Below are positions 22,315 through 30,591 of a DNA stretch of 39,986 nt, piece after piece. Both the position numbers and the translations under genes were made by a program. The stretch covers positions 1 through 39,986 of the forward strand of contig NZ_BCVI01000067.1 in assembly GCF_001591665.1 (NCBI RefSeq), given 5' to 3'. Position 1 is the stretch's first letter; every line of letters begins with the position of its first letter. This DNA comes from Neobacillus soli NBRC 102451 (lineage in GTDB: Bacteria; Bacillota; Bacilli; Bacillales; Cytobacillaceae). The notes beneath the pieces are model-generated. The model saw nothing but the letters and a program-made list of their open reading frames with translations. It had not been told where the DNA came from and ran no database searches.

Positions 22315-23274
22315 TTAGTTGTCCCCAAAGCCCACCTCCGCAAACACCATTCGATCCTTACCGTTTATATCATTAACAATTTCTACCTTCACATTCGTAA
22401 AAGCCTTTTTAAAAAGCTCCGCTACCGCTTCACCCTGACCGGCCCCAATTTCAAACCCAACCAGAGCGCGCGATGCCAGTACCTGTGGGAGCTCGACCAT
22501 AAAACGGCGGTAAAAATCCAAACCGTCCTCGCCCGCAAACAGAGCCCGGTGCGGCTCATGCCCCGTCACCACCTCAGACATCGTCGTGATATCAGCGAGA
22601 GGAATATAAGGCGGATTCGAAACAACCACATCCAGCCGCTCGCCGCTCTCAATAAACGGCCCCAGCAAATCCCCGTGAAGAAACTCAACATCCGCCCCAA
22701 GCCGCGCCGCATTCTCCATCGCAACCGCAAGCGAATCCGCCGAAATATCGGTGCCTGACACCATTAACAATGGCTTCACAGTAGTATTGGTGTCAGGCAC
22801 CACAGAAAGACACTTATCCGTCCCAGGCGGACACCCGGTGCCTGACACCCAAAGCGTCGGCTCCTCCAGCTTCAGTGTTATCGCGATGGCGCCGCTGCCT
22901 GTGCCGATATCCGCCAGTTTAATTTCCAGCTGTCCCTCGAAAAGCCGCTTCATTCTCTCGAGTGTTCCGTAGACGAGTTCCTCTGTTTCCGGCCTCGGGA
23001 TTAACACCGCTTCGTTGACAGCAAACGTGCGCCCGTAAAACTCCTCTGAACCGATGAGATACTGAACCGGCACACCCTCCGCATGCCGCAAGACCGCCTT
23101 TTCAAACGCCTCCCACACACCCAAAGCTAAATCCTCACGCAGATTCGCAAACAACTGCGCCCGTGACATCCCCGTGAAATGCCTAAGCAGGAGCTCCCCC
23201 GCATTCTCTTCCCGGCCAGCTCCAACTAAAAAAGAAGAAGCCCATTTCAGAGCTTCAAATACTTTTTTATTCAT
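22315..23274 (-). CDS. prmC: Release factor glutamine methyltransferase with in-frame repeat insertion
   Basis: PrmC methylates the GGQ glutamine of release factors RF1 and RF2 using S-adenosylmethionine. The 319-residue protein has the N-terminal helical domain, motif I LADIGTGSGAIAIT, and the NPPY motif in VVSNPPYIPL. Between KLEEPTL and TDISADSL lies an insertion of about 31-33 residues, coded by three GGTGTCAGGCACC copies and the DNA between them (22750-22849). B. subtilis PrmC is about 288 residues, and the frame stays open throughout. The insertion is just before the acidic motif that should bind the S-adenosylmethionine ribose. The ATG at 23274 overlaps the prfA stop by eight bases, placing the enzyme next to its substrate gene. 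Confidence 0.93.
   Translation of the reverse strand: MNKKVFEALKWASSFLVGAGREENAGELLLRHFTGMSRAQLFANLREDLALGVWEAFEKAVLRHAEGVPVQYLIGSEEFYGRTFAVNEAVLIPRPETEELVYGTLERMKRLFEGQLEIKLADIGTGSGAIAITLKLEEPTLWVSGTGCPPGTDKCLSVVPDTNTTVKPLLMVSGTDISADSLAVAMENAARLGADVEFLHGDLLGPFIESGERLDVVVSNPPYIPLADITTMSEVVTGHEPHRALFAGEDGLDFYRRFMVELPQVLASRALVGFEIGAGQGEAVAELFKKAFTNVKVEIVNDINGKDRMVFAEVGFGDN
22750..22849. mobile_element. Composite palindromic element inserted in prmC
   Basis: Copies of the palindrome lie at 22750-22762, 22789-22801 (opposite sense) and 22837-22849. Between the second and third, after a 16-base gap, is CCGTCCCAGGCGGACACC (22818-22835), an 18-bp near-palindrome. The ywlC terminator has the same order and spacing with 16 of 18 bases alike. 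It looks like a small MITE-like non-coding element. No target duplication was established. Confidence 0.75.
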
Positions 23275-24340
23275 TAGATGCACTATCCAGTCTGCGTGCC
23301 TGATCATCCATAATCAGCGCATCAATGACATCATCAAGCTTACCTTCCAAAATTTGATCGAGCTTTTGAATGGTTAAGCCGATCCGGTGGTCAGTCACCC
23401 GGTTTTGCGGAAAATTATACGTGCGAATCCGCTCCGAACGGTCACCGGTACCAACAGCCGATTTACGGACAGAATCATATTCCGCCTGCGCCTCCTGCTG
23501 GAACTTATCATAGACACGCGCCCGCAATACCTTCATCGCCTTGTCTTTGTTCTTATGCTGCGACTTCTCATCCTGAATCGAAACCACAATCCCCGTCGGA
23601 ATATGCGTCAACCGGACCGCTGACATCGTCGTGTTAACAGACTGCCCGCCGGCACCACTCGAAGCAAACGCATCAAAACGGATATCCTTATCGTGAATCT
23701 CCACCTCAAGTTCTTCCGCTTCCGGCAAACAAACAACCGTCGCCGTCGACGTATGAATCCTGCCGCCTGACTCTGTTTCCGGCACACGCTGAACACGATG
23801 AGCGCCGTTCTCAAACTTCAACTTCGAATAAGCCCCCGTCCCATTGATCATAAAGCTTATCTCTTTAAAGCCGCCCAGACCTGTCGGGTTTGCATCAATC
23901 AAATCCGTCTTCCAGCCCTGCGCCTCCGCATAACGGCTGTACATCCGGTACAAACTACCCGCAAACAGCGCCGCCTCATCTCCGCCGGCAGCCCCACGGA
24001 TTTCAAAGATAACGTTTTTGTCATCATTCGGATCCTTCGGAATCAGCAAAACCTTCATCTTCGCTTCCAATTCCACAATTTGCGCATCCAGTTCACTAAC
24101 TTCTTCCTTCACCATCTCACGCATATCCGCATCAAGCTTCTCATCAAGCATCGCCTTCGCTTCCGAAAGCGCCGCGCGGGCCTGTTTATACTCCCGATAC
24201 GTTTGCACAGTCTCTTGTATATCAGATTGTTCCTTCGAAAACTCACGAAGTTTCTTTGAATCATTAATAATTTGCGGGTCGCTCAAAAGCTCATTCAACT
24301 TTTCATAGCGATCTTCCACCGATTGAAGACGATCAAACAC
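23267..24340 (-). CDS. prfA: Peptide chain release factor 1
   Basis: RF1 ends translation at UAA and UAG. The 357-residue protein has the coiled-coil N-terminal domain, the catalytic GAGGQSVNTT loop (SSGAGGQ) and the surrounding RFDAFASSGAGG and RLTHIPTGIVVS. Length is normal. The start is GTG at 24340 with GAGGTG seven bases upstream. The end overlaps prmC. A strong promoter lies 37-65 bp upstream, so prfA-prmC is a two-gene operon. Confidence 0.98.
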   Translation of the reverse strand: MFDRLQSVEDRYEKLNELLSDPQIINDSKKLREFSKEQSDIQETVQTYREYKQARAALSEAKAMLDEKLDADMREMVKEEVSELDAQIVELEAKMKVLLIPKDPNDDKNVIFEIRGAAGGDEAALFAGSLYRMYSRYAEAQGWKTDLIDANPTGLGGFKEISFMINGTGAYSKLKFENGAHRVQRVPETESGGRIHTSTATVVCLPEAEELEVEIHDKDIRFDAFASSGAGGQSVNTTMSAVRLTHIPTGIVVSIQDEKSQHKNKDKAMKVLRARVYDKFQQEAQAEYDSVRKSAVGTGDRSERIRTYNFPQNRVTDHRIGLTIQKLDQILEGKLDDVIDALIMDDQARRLDSASNE

Positions 24341-24376
24341 AGATATTCACCTCAGTTTTTAGTCCATAACATTCTA

Positions 24377-24405
24377 ATTATAGTATAGGCCGAAACCTCC
24401 GTCAA
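24377..24405 (-). promoter_or_regulatory. Promoter of prfA-prmC
   Basis: On the minus strand TTGACG (24405-24400) is exactly 17 bases from TATAAT (24382-24377). The predicted start is about 30 bases before the prfA GTG. Confidence 0.8.
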
Positions 24406-24491
24406 AACCAAATTGCACAAGAAAAATTTTTGTTGGGGAATGTAAGCGTAGAAAAATCCTTTTTTAAAAAGGAACGTAAAGGTCGGCACGA

Positions 24492-24522
24492 GAAAAAGCA
24501 TGCCCTGTAACAGAGCATGCTA
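24492..24522 (-). terminator. Terminator of the lipoprotein gene
   Basis: AGCATGC pairs with GCATGCT around TCTGTTACAGG and is followed on the minus strand by TTTTC. The stem overlaps the TAG stop codon. Confidence 0.85.
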
Positions 24523-25029
24523 TCTGCGATCTTCCTTCACACGTACTTCGATATTATAACGCGGAATCGCCTGAACTAACTTCCGATGGAGGCGTGCTTC
24601 GGCATCAATCTTTCCCTGGTTAGAAAATGTTCCCTTTTTATAAACAGACACCCACATCCGGTCACCATTGATCCAAACAGAATCCGTAACAAATTCATTT
24701 GTACCGTTAATAACTTGCTTAGCCTTGGCAATGTCATTGCCTTGATTACCCGCACCAGCTTCCCCGCCGCTTCCCGTTCCCTTCAGGTCAAGAAAGTTCG
24801 GATTTTGATTGGTAATATCATTCTCCACCACATGCTGCTGGTTCTTATCACGGTCGGACATATTATCTGGAGTAATTCCGTCATGATCACGGTTGGACAT
24901 AAAATTCGGAGTCGAGCGGTCGTTCCGCAGATTATACGCTTGTTCATTCGCACCGCGATTGCTGCTTTGACAGCCGCTCACTACAAACAACATCATCAAC
25001 GAAAGAGAAAGAAACATCCACTTTTTCAT
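24520..25029 (-). CDS. YhcN/YlaJ family sporulation lipoprotein
   Basis: The 169-residue protein begins with a lipoprotein signal (MKKWMFLSLSLMMLFVVSGC; lipobox VSGC, lipidated Cys20). A disordered Asn/Asp/Gly-rich part follows to about residue 95, then a compact C-terminal domain with AKAKQVINGTNEFVTDSVWINGDRMWVSVYKKG and a basic end. This matches spore lipoproteins of the YhcN/YlaJ family, known from spore membranes in Bacillus; exact role unknown. GGAGGTGTCAC precedes the ATG. The upstream gap holds CATGATA, which would suit a sigma-G -10 box, but no good -35 was found. It is monocistronic with its own terminator. Confidence 0.88.
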   Translation of the reverse strand: MKKWMFLSLSLMMLFVVSGCQSSNRGANEQAYNLRNDRSTPNFMSNRDHDGITPDNMSDRDKNQQHVVENDITNQNPNFLDLKGTGSGGEAGAGNQGNDIAKAKQVINGTNEFVTDSVWINGDRMWVSVYKKGTFSNQGKIDAEARLHRKLVQAIPRYNIEVRVKEDRR

Positions 25030-25288
25030 GTGACACCTCCATTACTATCATGTCCGTCTGAAGGAGAAATCGCTTAGTGAATTCTTTCCAACGCCCATAG
25101 TTATGGGGGATTCCATTCCGCCAACTTTTACAATATTCCCGCCAACTCAGCACATCATTCCGCTAAAATTCACGATATTTCCGCCAAACCAAAAAATCCA
25201 TACAAAAAAACCGCCCAAGAATCAACTCTCAGACAGTTTAACGACAATTATCGACAAAATCCGGGTGGTGCCTGTCACCGATGTGATG
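25030..25288. other. Gap between tdk and the lipoprotein gene, holding array D and a short tandem repeat
   Basis: No gene is called. From the left it carries the lipoprotein leader, the 21-bp array with CCGCCA cores (25118-25187), an AT-rich stretch, then a variant palindrome GGTGCCTGTCACC (25267-25279) and a 14-bp tandem repeat that enters the tdk 3' end. Confidence 0.7.
25118..25187. repeat. Phased array D, core CCGCCA, period 21 bp
   Basis: CCGCCA (third copy CCGCTA) begins at 25118, 25139, 25160 and 25181, exact 21-base steps, usually preceded by T-rich ATT. The unit is unlike arrays A, B, C and E, but the period is the same. Confidence 0.88.
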
Positions 25289-25309
25289 TCACCGATGCGT
25301 TGTCACCGA
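25267..25309. repeat. Variant palindrome followed by a 14-bp tandem repeat at the tdk end
   Basis: GGTGCCTGTCACC (25267-25279) differs from the common palindrome at one base. TGTCACCGA then repeats at 25273, 25287 and 25301, period 14. The tdk stop codon (25289-25291) lies inside it. Confidence 0.8.
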
Positions 25310-25897
25310 CGTGGCTGCTACGGCTGTTGGGACTTCGTGGTGGTGGCGGCAGCGGGGCTCGTAGGTTTCGGAGGCGCCGACTAGGATGACTGGGTCGTGA
25401 AAGGATGCAGGATGGCCATTAATCAAGCGCTGCGTCCGGCTTGATGGTGAGCCGCAGACCGTGCAGACAGCCTGAAGCTTCGTTACCGTTTCTGCAATCG
25501 CCATCAACGCCGGCATCTGCCCGAACGGCTCGCCCCGGAAATCCATGTCGAGGCCGGCACAAACGACACGGTGGCCGCTGTCTGCGAGCTGCTGGACAAC
25601 CCGGACAATGCCTTCATCAAAAAACTGGACCTCATCAATCGCAATAATATCGATACTTGCTTCAACATGATGCAGAATCTCAATAGAATGGGAAATGGGC
25701 TTCGCATCAAAAGAAGAGCCATTATGGGATACGACCGATTGATCATGATAGCGATTATCAATTTTCGGCTTAAATACAGCGATTTTTTGCTTCGCAAATT
25801 GAGCTCGTCTGACGCGACGAATCAACTCCTCTGATTTTCCAGAAAACATACTGCCACAGATAACCTCAACCCATCCGCTTTGCTTCATTAAATACAT
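25289..25897 (-). CDS. tdk: Thymidine kinase
   Basis: Tdk phosphorylates thymidine in the salvage pathway. The 202-residue protein has the P-loop GSMFSGKS (15-22), catalytic Glu89 in IDEVQFF, the lasso region with FRGEPFGQMP, and zinc ligands Cys145, Cys148, Cys183 and His186. The enzyme normally ends soon after the HHHEVP segment; the last 12 residues (TAVAATSVTTHR) are encoded by the 14-bp tandem repeat, which supplies the stop. The frame is open to 25921, but AGGAG ten bases before the ATG at 25897 and the family N terminus decide the start. Confidence 0.95.
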   Translation of the reverse strand: MYLMKQSGWVEVICGSMFSGKSEELIRRVRRAQFAKQKIAVFKPKIDNRYHDQSVVSHNGSSFDAKPISHSIEILHHVEASIDIIAIDEVQFFDEGIVRVVQQLADSGHRVVCAGLDMDFRGEPFGQMPALMAIAETVTKLQAVCTVCGSPSSRTQRLINGHPASFHDPVILVGASETYEPRCRHHHEVPTAVAATSVTTHR

Positions 25898-25949
25898 AAA
25901 ACGGTGTCTCCTTCCTCGCAAACCCTTAAAGATCTCTACTTTATTTTAA

Positions 25950-25985
25950 AATAAAAAACAGGCAAGTAAATTGCAGCTTGCCTGT
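25950..25985 (-). terminator. rpmE terminator
   Basis: ACAGGCAAG pairs with CTTGCCTGT around a 10-base loop and is followed on the minus strand by TTTTTTATTTT, about 12 bases past the rpmE stop. Confidence 0.92.
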
Positions 25986-25996
25986 ACTTGTTACGA

Positions 25997-26215
25997 TTAT
26001 TGTTGTGGCTGTTCTGTCTTGATGCCGTATTTTTTGTTGAAACGGTCAACACGTCCGCCAGCTTCAGCAAATTTTTGACGGCCAGTATAGAACGGATGAC
26101 ATTCTGAACAAGTTTCAACGCGAATTTCATTTTTCACTGAACCAGTTTCAAATGTATTTCCGCATGCACAAGTCACCTTTACCATTTTATAATTTGGATG
26201 AATTCCTGCTTTCAT
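25997..26215 (-). CDS. rpmE: Ribosomal protein bL31 (zinc-binding type A)
   Basis: L31 bridges the ribosomal subunits. The 72-residue protein starts MKAGIHPNYK and keeps the zinc ligands in VTCACG (Cys16, Cys18) and ETCSEC (CxxC), so it is the zinc-containing paralogue rather than the zinc-free YtiA type. AAGGAG nine bases before the ATG at 26215 decides against the ATG three codons upstream. A strong promoter lies about 96-124 bp upstream, and rho precedes it, as in B. subtilis. Confidence 0.97.
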   Translation of the reverse strand: MKAGIHPNYKMVKVTCACGNTFETGSVKNEIRVETCSECHPFYTGRQKFAEAGGRVDRFNKKYGIKTEQPQQ

Positions 26216-26310
26216 TCTTTTCATCTCCTTCTGCCCTGAATCATTCGAAACAGAGTTATATTAAAGTGCTTGATTAACACACACTTATTTACTAAAAAGA
26301 CACTGCACCC

Positions 26311-26339
26311 ATTATAACAAGGTAGTGCCTCTTTTGCAA
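26311..26339 (-). promoter_or_regulatory. Promoter of rpmE
   Basis: On the minus strand TTGCAA (26339-26334) is 17 bases from a perfect TATAAT (26316-26311). It lies downstream of the rho terminator hairpin. Confidence 0.75.
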
Positions 26340-26360
26340 GCTGGGATTTGCTGGTTTCTT

Positions 26361-26403
26361 TAAAAAAAGGAACCCATTATTATAACTGAACAAGGGTTGT
26401 CCC
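26361..26403 (-). terminator. Probable rho gene terminator
   Basis: On the minus strand GGACAACCC pairs with GGGTT-CC around a long AT loop and is followed by TTTTTTT. The stem is imperfect and the loop long, so this is less certain than the others. It starts about 12 bases after the rho stop. Confidence 0.6.
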
Positions 26404-26413
26404 TCATTTCAGT

Positions 26414-27679
26414 TTAGGAACGTCTTGACTTCAATTCCTCACCCAGCTGAGCAAAGAATTCTTCATTTGATTTAGTTTGTCTTAATTTTTTCATGAAGCG
26501 CTCGGTAAAGTCTGGCGAATCTGACATCGACTTACGAATCGCCCATAATTTATCCAAATGATCCTTCGGAATGAGCAATTCTTCCTTACGCGTTCCAGAA
26601 CGGCGAATATCAAGCGCAGGGAAAATACGGCGTTCAGCAAGCTGACGGTCTAGGTGCAATTCCATGTTGCCTGTCCCTTTAAATTCCTCATAAATGACGT
26701 CATCCATCCGTGAGCCGGTATCAACCAATGCTGTTGCCAGAATCGTCAAGCTGCCGCCCTCTTCAATATTACGGGCCGCACCGAAGAAACGCTTCGGACG
26801 GTGGAAGGCTGCCGGGTCAATCCCTCCGGAAAGTGTCCGACCGCTTGGCGGAATCACAAGGTTATAGGCACGCGCCAAACGCGTAATACTATCCATAAGA
26901 ATAACGACATCACGTTTGTGTTCAACAAGGCGCATCGCCCGGTCAAGCACAAGCTCGGCGACTTTAATATGATTTTCAGGTACTTCGTCAAAGGTTGAGC
27001 TGACAACATCGCCTTTAACCGAACGCTCGATGTCGGTCACTTCCTCCGGACGTTCATCAATCAACAGCATGATTAATTCGACATCGGGATGGTTTGTAGT
27101 AATGCTGTTGGCAATTTCTTTTAACAGCATCGTCTTCCCAGCTTTTGGCGGAGCGACGATTAATCCCCTTTGTCCAAAACCGACCGGTGCAACGACATCC
27201 ATAATTCTTGTCGACATATTCTTTTGCGCTGTTTCCAGCTTCATTTGTCTGTTTGGATATAAAGCAGTTAAGGCCGGGAAGTAGACACGTTCTTTCGCTG
27301 ATTCCGGATCTTCGCCATTGACCGCTTCGACGTGTAGAAGTCCGTAATAGCGTTCATTTTCCTTCGGCGGGCGGACCTTACCTGATACTTTATCACCGTT
27401 ACGAAGGTCAAAACGTCGGATTTGCGAGGCTGAAATATAAATATCCTCGGAACTTGGTGAATAGTTAATCGGACGCAGAAAACCGAAGCCTTCCGATTGG
27501 ATAATCTCGAGAACGCCTTCCATGAAAAAATAACCCTGCTGTTCAGCACGTGATTTCAGGATGGCAAAAATTAATTCTTTTTTCGTTAATTTGCTGTAAT
27601 AAGTCACTTTATATTCGCGCGCAAGCTCATAAAGTTCCTTCAGCTTCATATTTTCTAATATTGAAATTGTTAAGTCCAT
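26414..27679 (-). CDS. rho: Transcription termination factor Rho
   Basis: Rho is the hexameric RNA-dependent ATPase that ends untranslated transcripts. The 421-residue protein has the N-terminal helical domain (MKLKELYELAREYKVTYYSKLTKKEL), the OSB RNA-binding fold (FMEGVLEIIQSEGFGFLRP), the Walker A loop APPKAGKT at 176-183, Walker B VVILMDS and the ATPase regions GGSLTILATALVDTGSRMDD and RRSGTRKEELL. Full length for a Bacillus Rho. The ribosome binding site (GTGGTG) is weak, and the leader is long, as is common for this autoregulated gene; autoregulation here is inferred. Confidence 0.98.
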   Translation of the reverse strand: MDLTISILENMKLKELYELAREYKVTYYSKLTKKELIFAILKSRAEQQGYFFMEGVLEIIQSEGFGFLRPINYSPSSEDIYISASQIRRFDLRNGDKVSGKVRPPKENERYYGLLHVEAVNGEDPESAKERVYFPALTALYPNRQMKLETAQKNMSTRIMDVVAPVGFGQRGLIVAPPKAGKTMLLKEIANSITTNHPDVELIMLLIDERPEEVTDIERSVKGDVVSSTFDEVPENHIKVAELVLDRAMRLVEHKRDVVILMDSITRLARAYNLVIPPSGRTLSGGIDPAAFHRPKRFFGAARNIEEGGSLTILATALVDTGSRMDDVIYEEFKGTGNMELHLDRQLAERRIFPALDIRRSGTRKEELLIPKDHLDKLWAIRKSMSDSPDFTERFMKKLRQTKSNEEFFAQLGEELKSRRS

Positions 27680-28000
27680 GAGTACACCACACTTTAAAGT
27701 TTTTCCATCAAATCCGCTTATATTATGCTAGCGGGAGAATGTCAGTAAGATAATTATTAAGAGATTAGAGGAATTGATATTGAAGTAGAAAAAGATGAAT
27801 AGAATTGCAGAAATTATCTATAATAAAAACAATTACTATTTTACCCTAGTCGCGAAAAATTAATCAACTAAATTTTTTATATTCCATGTTGGAAAATCTT
27901 CCAGCAAGGAGTATATTCAAAATTCCTCATGAAGTATTTGGAGATTTGCAAGAGTAGAGACTGAATTGTCATCCAGCCTCTAGTTGCAAGGATCCTCCGC
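27680..28000. other. rho leader region and glpX-rho gap
   Basis: No gene is seen. On the minus strand it holds a rho promoter candidate (27838-27867), a leader of about 150 bases, and a short dyad near 27890. It is AT-rich. A palindrome copy and the glpX stop follow. Confidence 0.6.
27838..27867 (-). promoter_or_regulatory. Candidate promoter of rho
   Basis: On the minus strand TTGATT (27867-27862) is 18 bases from TAAAAT (27843-27838). It is the best match in the gap. Confidence 0.45.
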
Positions 28001-28013
28001 GGTGCCTGACACC
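28001..28013. repeat. GGTGCCTGACACC palindrome downstream of glpX
   Basis: This exact copy lies 34 bases past the glpX stop and is followed by AC, extending the symmetry slightly. Confidence 0.88.
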
Positions 28014-28047
28014 ACGAAAGAGCATTCGACAAAATTCTTTCACTGTA

Positions 28048-29010
28048 TCACCGTATCACCAAGTTCGGTTTCATCTTCAAGCTGTGTCGTCCTTCGATGA
28101 AGCGGACGGTGCCTGATTTTGCCCGCATAACGACGGAGTGGGTGGAGCCGTAGGCGCCTTTGAATTGAACGCCGCGTAATAATTCCCCGTCGGTGACACC
28201 TGTAGCTGCAAAAATGGCGTCGTCGCCTTTGACGAGGTCTTCCATGCGCAAGACCCGATTGACATCCAAGCCCATTTTAATACAGCGCTCAAGCTCCGCA
28301 TCACTTTGCGGTAATAACTTGCCGATGATTTCGCCGCCGAGACATTTCAGGGCAACCGCTGAAAGCACACCCTCCGGCGCACCGCCTGAGCCAAACAGTA
28401 TGTCCACACCGGTATTATCAAAAGCCGTATTAATGGCACCGGCAACGTCGCCATCGTTAATCAGCTTAATCCGTGCACCGGCTTCGCGTAGCTGAGCAAT
28501 AATATGTTCATGGCGTTCACGGTTTAAGACGGTTGCAACAACATCCTCAATATCCTTATTTTTTGCCTTAGCTACCGCTTTCAGGTTATCTAAAACGGAC
28601 GCATTAATATCGATATGGCCGACTGCTTCCGGGCCAACTGCGATTTTCTCCATATACATATCCGGGGCATGCAACAAGTTGCCATGATCGGCTACAGCCA
28701 GAACAGCTAAGGCATTCCAGCCGCCAGAGGCTAAAATATTGGTACCTTCCAGCGGGTCAACAGCGACATCGACACGCGGACCATAGCCTGTCCCAAGCTT
28801 TTCGCCAATATAAAGCATTGGTGCCTCATCCATTTCCCCTTCACCAATCACAACGGTGCCCTTCATTGGAACCGTGTCAAACACATCACGCATTGCCGAA
28901 GTGGCTGCACCGTCGGCTTCATCCTTTTTCCCGCGGCCCATCCAGCGGGCACAAGCAAGTGCCGCTCCTTCTGTGACGCGGACAAGCTCCATTGATAAAC
29001 TTCTCTCCAT
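28048..29010 (-). CDS. glpX: Class II fructose-1,6-bisphosphatase (GlpX type)
   Basis: This gluconeogenic phosphatase makes fructose 6-phosphate. The 320-residue protein has the metal and substrate motifs TVVIGEGEMDEAPMLYIGE and VDPLEGTN, and the C-terminal TGVTDGELLRGV. It corresponds to YwjI of B. subtilis, at the same place between rho and murZ. The frame is open to 29028; the ATG at 29010 (MERSLSMELVRVTE) has GGGGAG about ten bases upstream. Together with fbaA and fsa nearby it forms a carbon-metabolism neighbourhood, though gaps suggest separate transcription. Confidence 0.95.
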   Translation of the reverse strand: MERSLSMELVRVTEGAALACARWMGRGKKDEADGAATSAMRDVFDTVPMKGTVVIGEGEMDEAPMLYIGEKLGTGYGPRVDVAVDPLEGTNILASGGWNALAVLAVADHGNLLHAPDMYMEKIAVGPEAVGHIDINASVLDNLKAVAKAKNKDIEDVVATVLNRERHEHIIAQLREAGARIKLINDGDVAGAINTAFDNTGVDILFGSGGAPEGVLSAVALKCLGGEIIGKLLPQSDAELERCIKMGLDVNRVLRMEDLVKGDDAIFAATGVTDGELLRGVQFKGAYGSTHSVVMRAKSGTVRFIEGRHSLKMKPNLVIR

Positions 29011-29035
29011 CGGTCTCCAACTCCCCATTTTTTCT

Positions 29036-29044
29036 ATTATACCA
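29036..29044 (-). promoter_or_regulatory. Extended -10 promoter candidate of glpX
   Basis: On the minus strand TGGTATAAT (29044-29036) is a perfect extended -10, but no good -35 lies upstream. The predicted start is about 20 bases before the glpX ATG. Confidence 0.4.
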
Positions 29045-29093
29045 TTACGGATTCCTAAATAGTATAACAGATTATGTGGATTAGTATAGCCTA

Positions 29094-30380
29094 TTATGTG
29101 TTCTTCAGCTGTTCTACTTCATCTTTTGTTAATGCCTCTCGCCAAATCGTTGCGCCAAGGCCATTTAGTTTTTCAACAAGATTGCTATAGCCGCGGTCAA
29201 TATGCTCAAGCCCGGTTACTTCGGTAATTCCTTCTGCAATCAAACCGGCAATAACAAGAGACGCTCCGGCCCTGAGGTCGCTCGCCTTCACTTTAGCCCC
29301 TTGAAGCTGAACCGGGCCATTAATGATGGCGGAGCGCCCTTCAACCTTAATATTGGCGTTCATTCGTCGCAGTTCATCAATATGTTTAAAACGGGCACCA
29401 TAAATTGTGTCCGTGACCACGCTAGAGCCGGCCGCTTTTGTCAAGAGAGTCGTAAATGGCTGCTGCAGGTCGGTGGGGAAGCCGGGATAAACGAGCGTTT
29501 TGATGTCGACGGATTTCAGCTTCGTTGAACCATCAACAAACACTTGATCATTACCGGATTCGACATGGACACCCATTTCGCGCAGCTTGGCGATTAACGA
29601 TTCTAAATGCTGCGGGATGACATTGTCGATTAAGACGCCTTCGCCAACAGCGGCGCCAATAATCATATATGTGCCTGCTTCAATTCGGTCAGGAATAATC
29701 GTGTGGCGGCAGCCATGAAGCGTTTCGACGCCATCAATGCGGATTACATCGGTACCGGCCCCTTTAATTTTCGCACCCATACTTGTCAGCAGGGTAGCCA
29801 CATCAATGATTTCCGGCTCCTTCGCCGCATTTTCAATGACGGTCCGGCCCTTTGCCCGAACCGCTGCAAGCATGATATTAATCGTCGCCCCAACGCTGAC
29901 GACATCCAGATAAATGCGCGCCCCGCGGAGCTCGTCGGCCCGCAAATAAATCGCGCCCTGCTCATTGGTAATTTGCGCCCCGAGTGCTTCAAAGCCTTTA
30001 ATATGCTGATCAATCGGTCTAGGACCAAGATGACAGCCGCCCGGCAGGCCAATAACCGCCTTTTTAAAGCGGCCGAGCATCGCCCCCATTAAATAGTATG
30101 AGGCACGGAGCATTTTTACCTTGCCGTTTGGCAGAGGCATCGAAATCATCTTCGATGGGTCGACTGTCATTTCTTCATCAGAAAACTGGACGCTGCCGCC
30201 GATTTCTTCAAGCAATCCCTTGAGAATTTCAACGTCTGATATGTCAGGTAATCCCTCAATCGTCACTGGGGATTCCGCTAAAATTGTTGCCGGAATTAAG
30301 GCGACCGCACTATTCTTTGCACCACTGATTCGAACCGTTCCCTTTAACGGATATCCGCCCGCAATTTTAAGTTTTTCCAT
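29094..30380 (-). CDS. murZ: UDP-N-acetylglucosamine 1-carboxyvinyltransferase (MurZ/MurAB paralogue)
   Basis: The enzyme adds enolpyruvate to UDP-GlcNAc, the first committed step of peptidoglycan synthesis. The 428-residue protein has Lys22-Asn23 in RISGAKNSAV, the catalytic Cys116 in GLPGGCHLGPRPID (fosfomycin target), and the late-domain motif YPGFPTDLQQPF. Bacillus has two copies; this one, between glpX and fsa, corresponds by position to murZ (murAB), while murAA lies near the atp operon on the other side in B. subtilis. AAGGGAG six bases before the ATG at 30380 decides the start. Confidence 0.96.
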   Translation of the reverse strand: MEKLKIAGGYPLKGTVRISGAKNSAVALIPATILAESPVTIEGLPDISDVEILKGLLEEIGGSVQFSDEEMTVDPSKMISMPLPNGKVKMLRASYYLMGAMLGRFKKAVIGLPGGCHLGPRPIDQHIKGFEALGAQITNEQGAIYLRADELRGARIYLDVVSVGATINIMLAAVRAKGRTVIENAAKEPEIIDVATLLTSMGAKIKGAGTDVIRIDGVETLHGCRHTIIPDRIEAGTYMIIGAAVGEGVLIDNVIPQHLESLIAKLREMGVHVESGNDQVFVDGSTKLKSVDIKTLVYPGFPTDLQQPFTTLLTKAAGSSVVTDTIYGARFKHIDELRRMNANIKVEGRSAIINGPVQLQGAKVKASDLRAGASLVIAGLIAEGITEVTGLEHIDRGYSNLVEKLNGLGATIWREALTKDEVEQLKNT

Positions 30381-30462
30381 TTTCGACTCCCTTCTAAGCC
30401 AGACTCCATTGACCAAGCTTACGCTATGTTTAAATGGACCGCTTGTCCCAAAGACGGCTTTA

Positions 30463-30490
30463 GGTATATTTTTCCAACACTAAAAGTCAA
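30463..30490 (-). promoter_or_regulatory. Candidate promoter of murZ
   Basis: On the minus strand TTGACT (30490-30485) is 16 bases from TATACC (30468-30463). The leader to murZ would be about 75 bases. Confidence 0.45.
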
Positions 30491-30562
30491 ATTCCGACAG
30501 TTTGTCTATCCTTAGTTTACACGAAAATTTGAATTTCATGTATCGATATTAAAAAAATTTAC

Positions 30563-30591
30563 GAAAAAATGGAAAAGCCTTAAAAAGGCTT
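30563..30591 (-). terminator. fsa terminator
   Basis: AAGCCTT pairs with AAGGCTT around TTT and is followed on the minus strand by TTCCATTTTTTC. It overlaps the stop codon by two bases. Confidence 0.75.

Noticed and set aside
25103..25384. Plus-strand 93-codon frame across array D into tdk
   Set aside because: It overlaps tdk on the opposite strand and reads through two kinds of repeat; no ribosome binding site.
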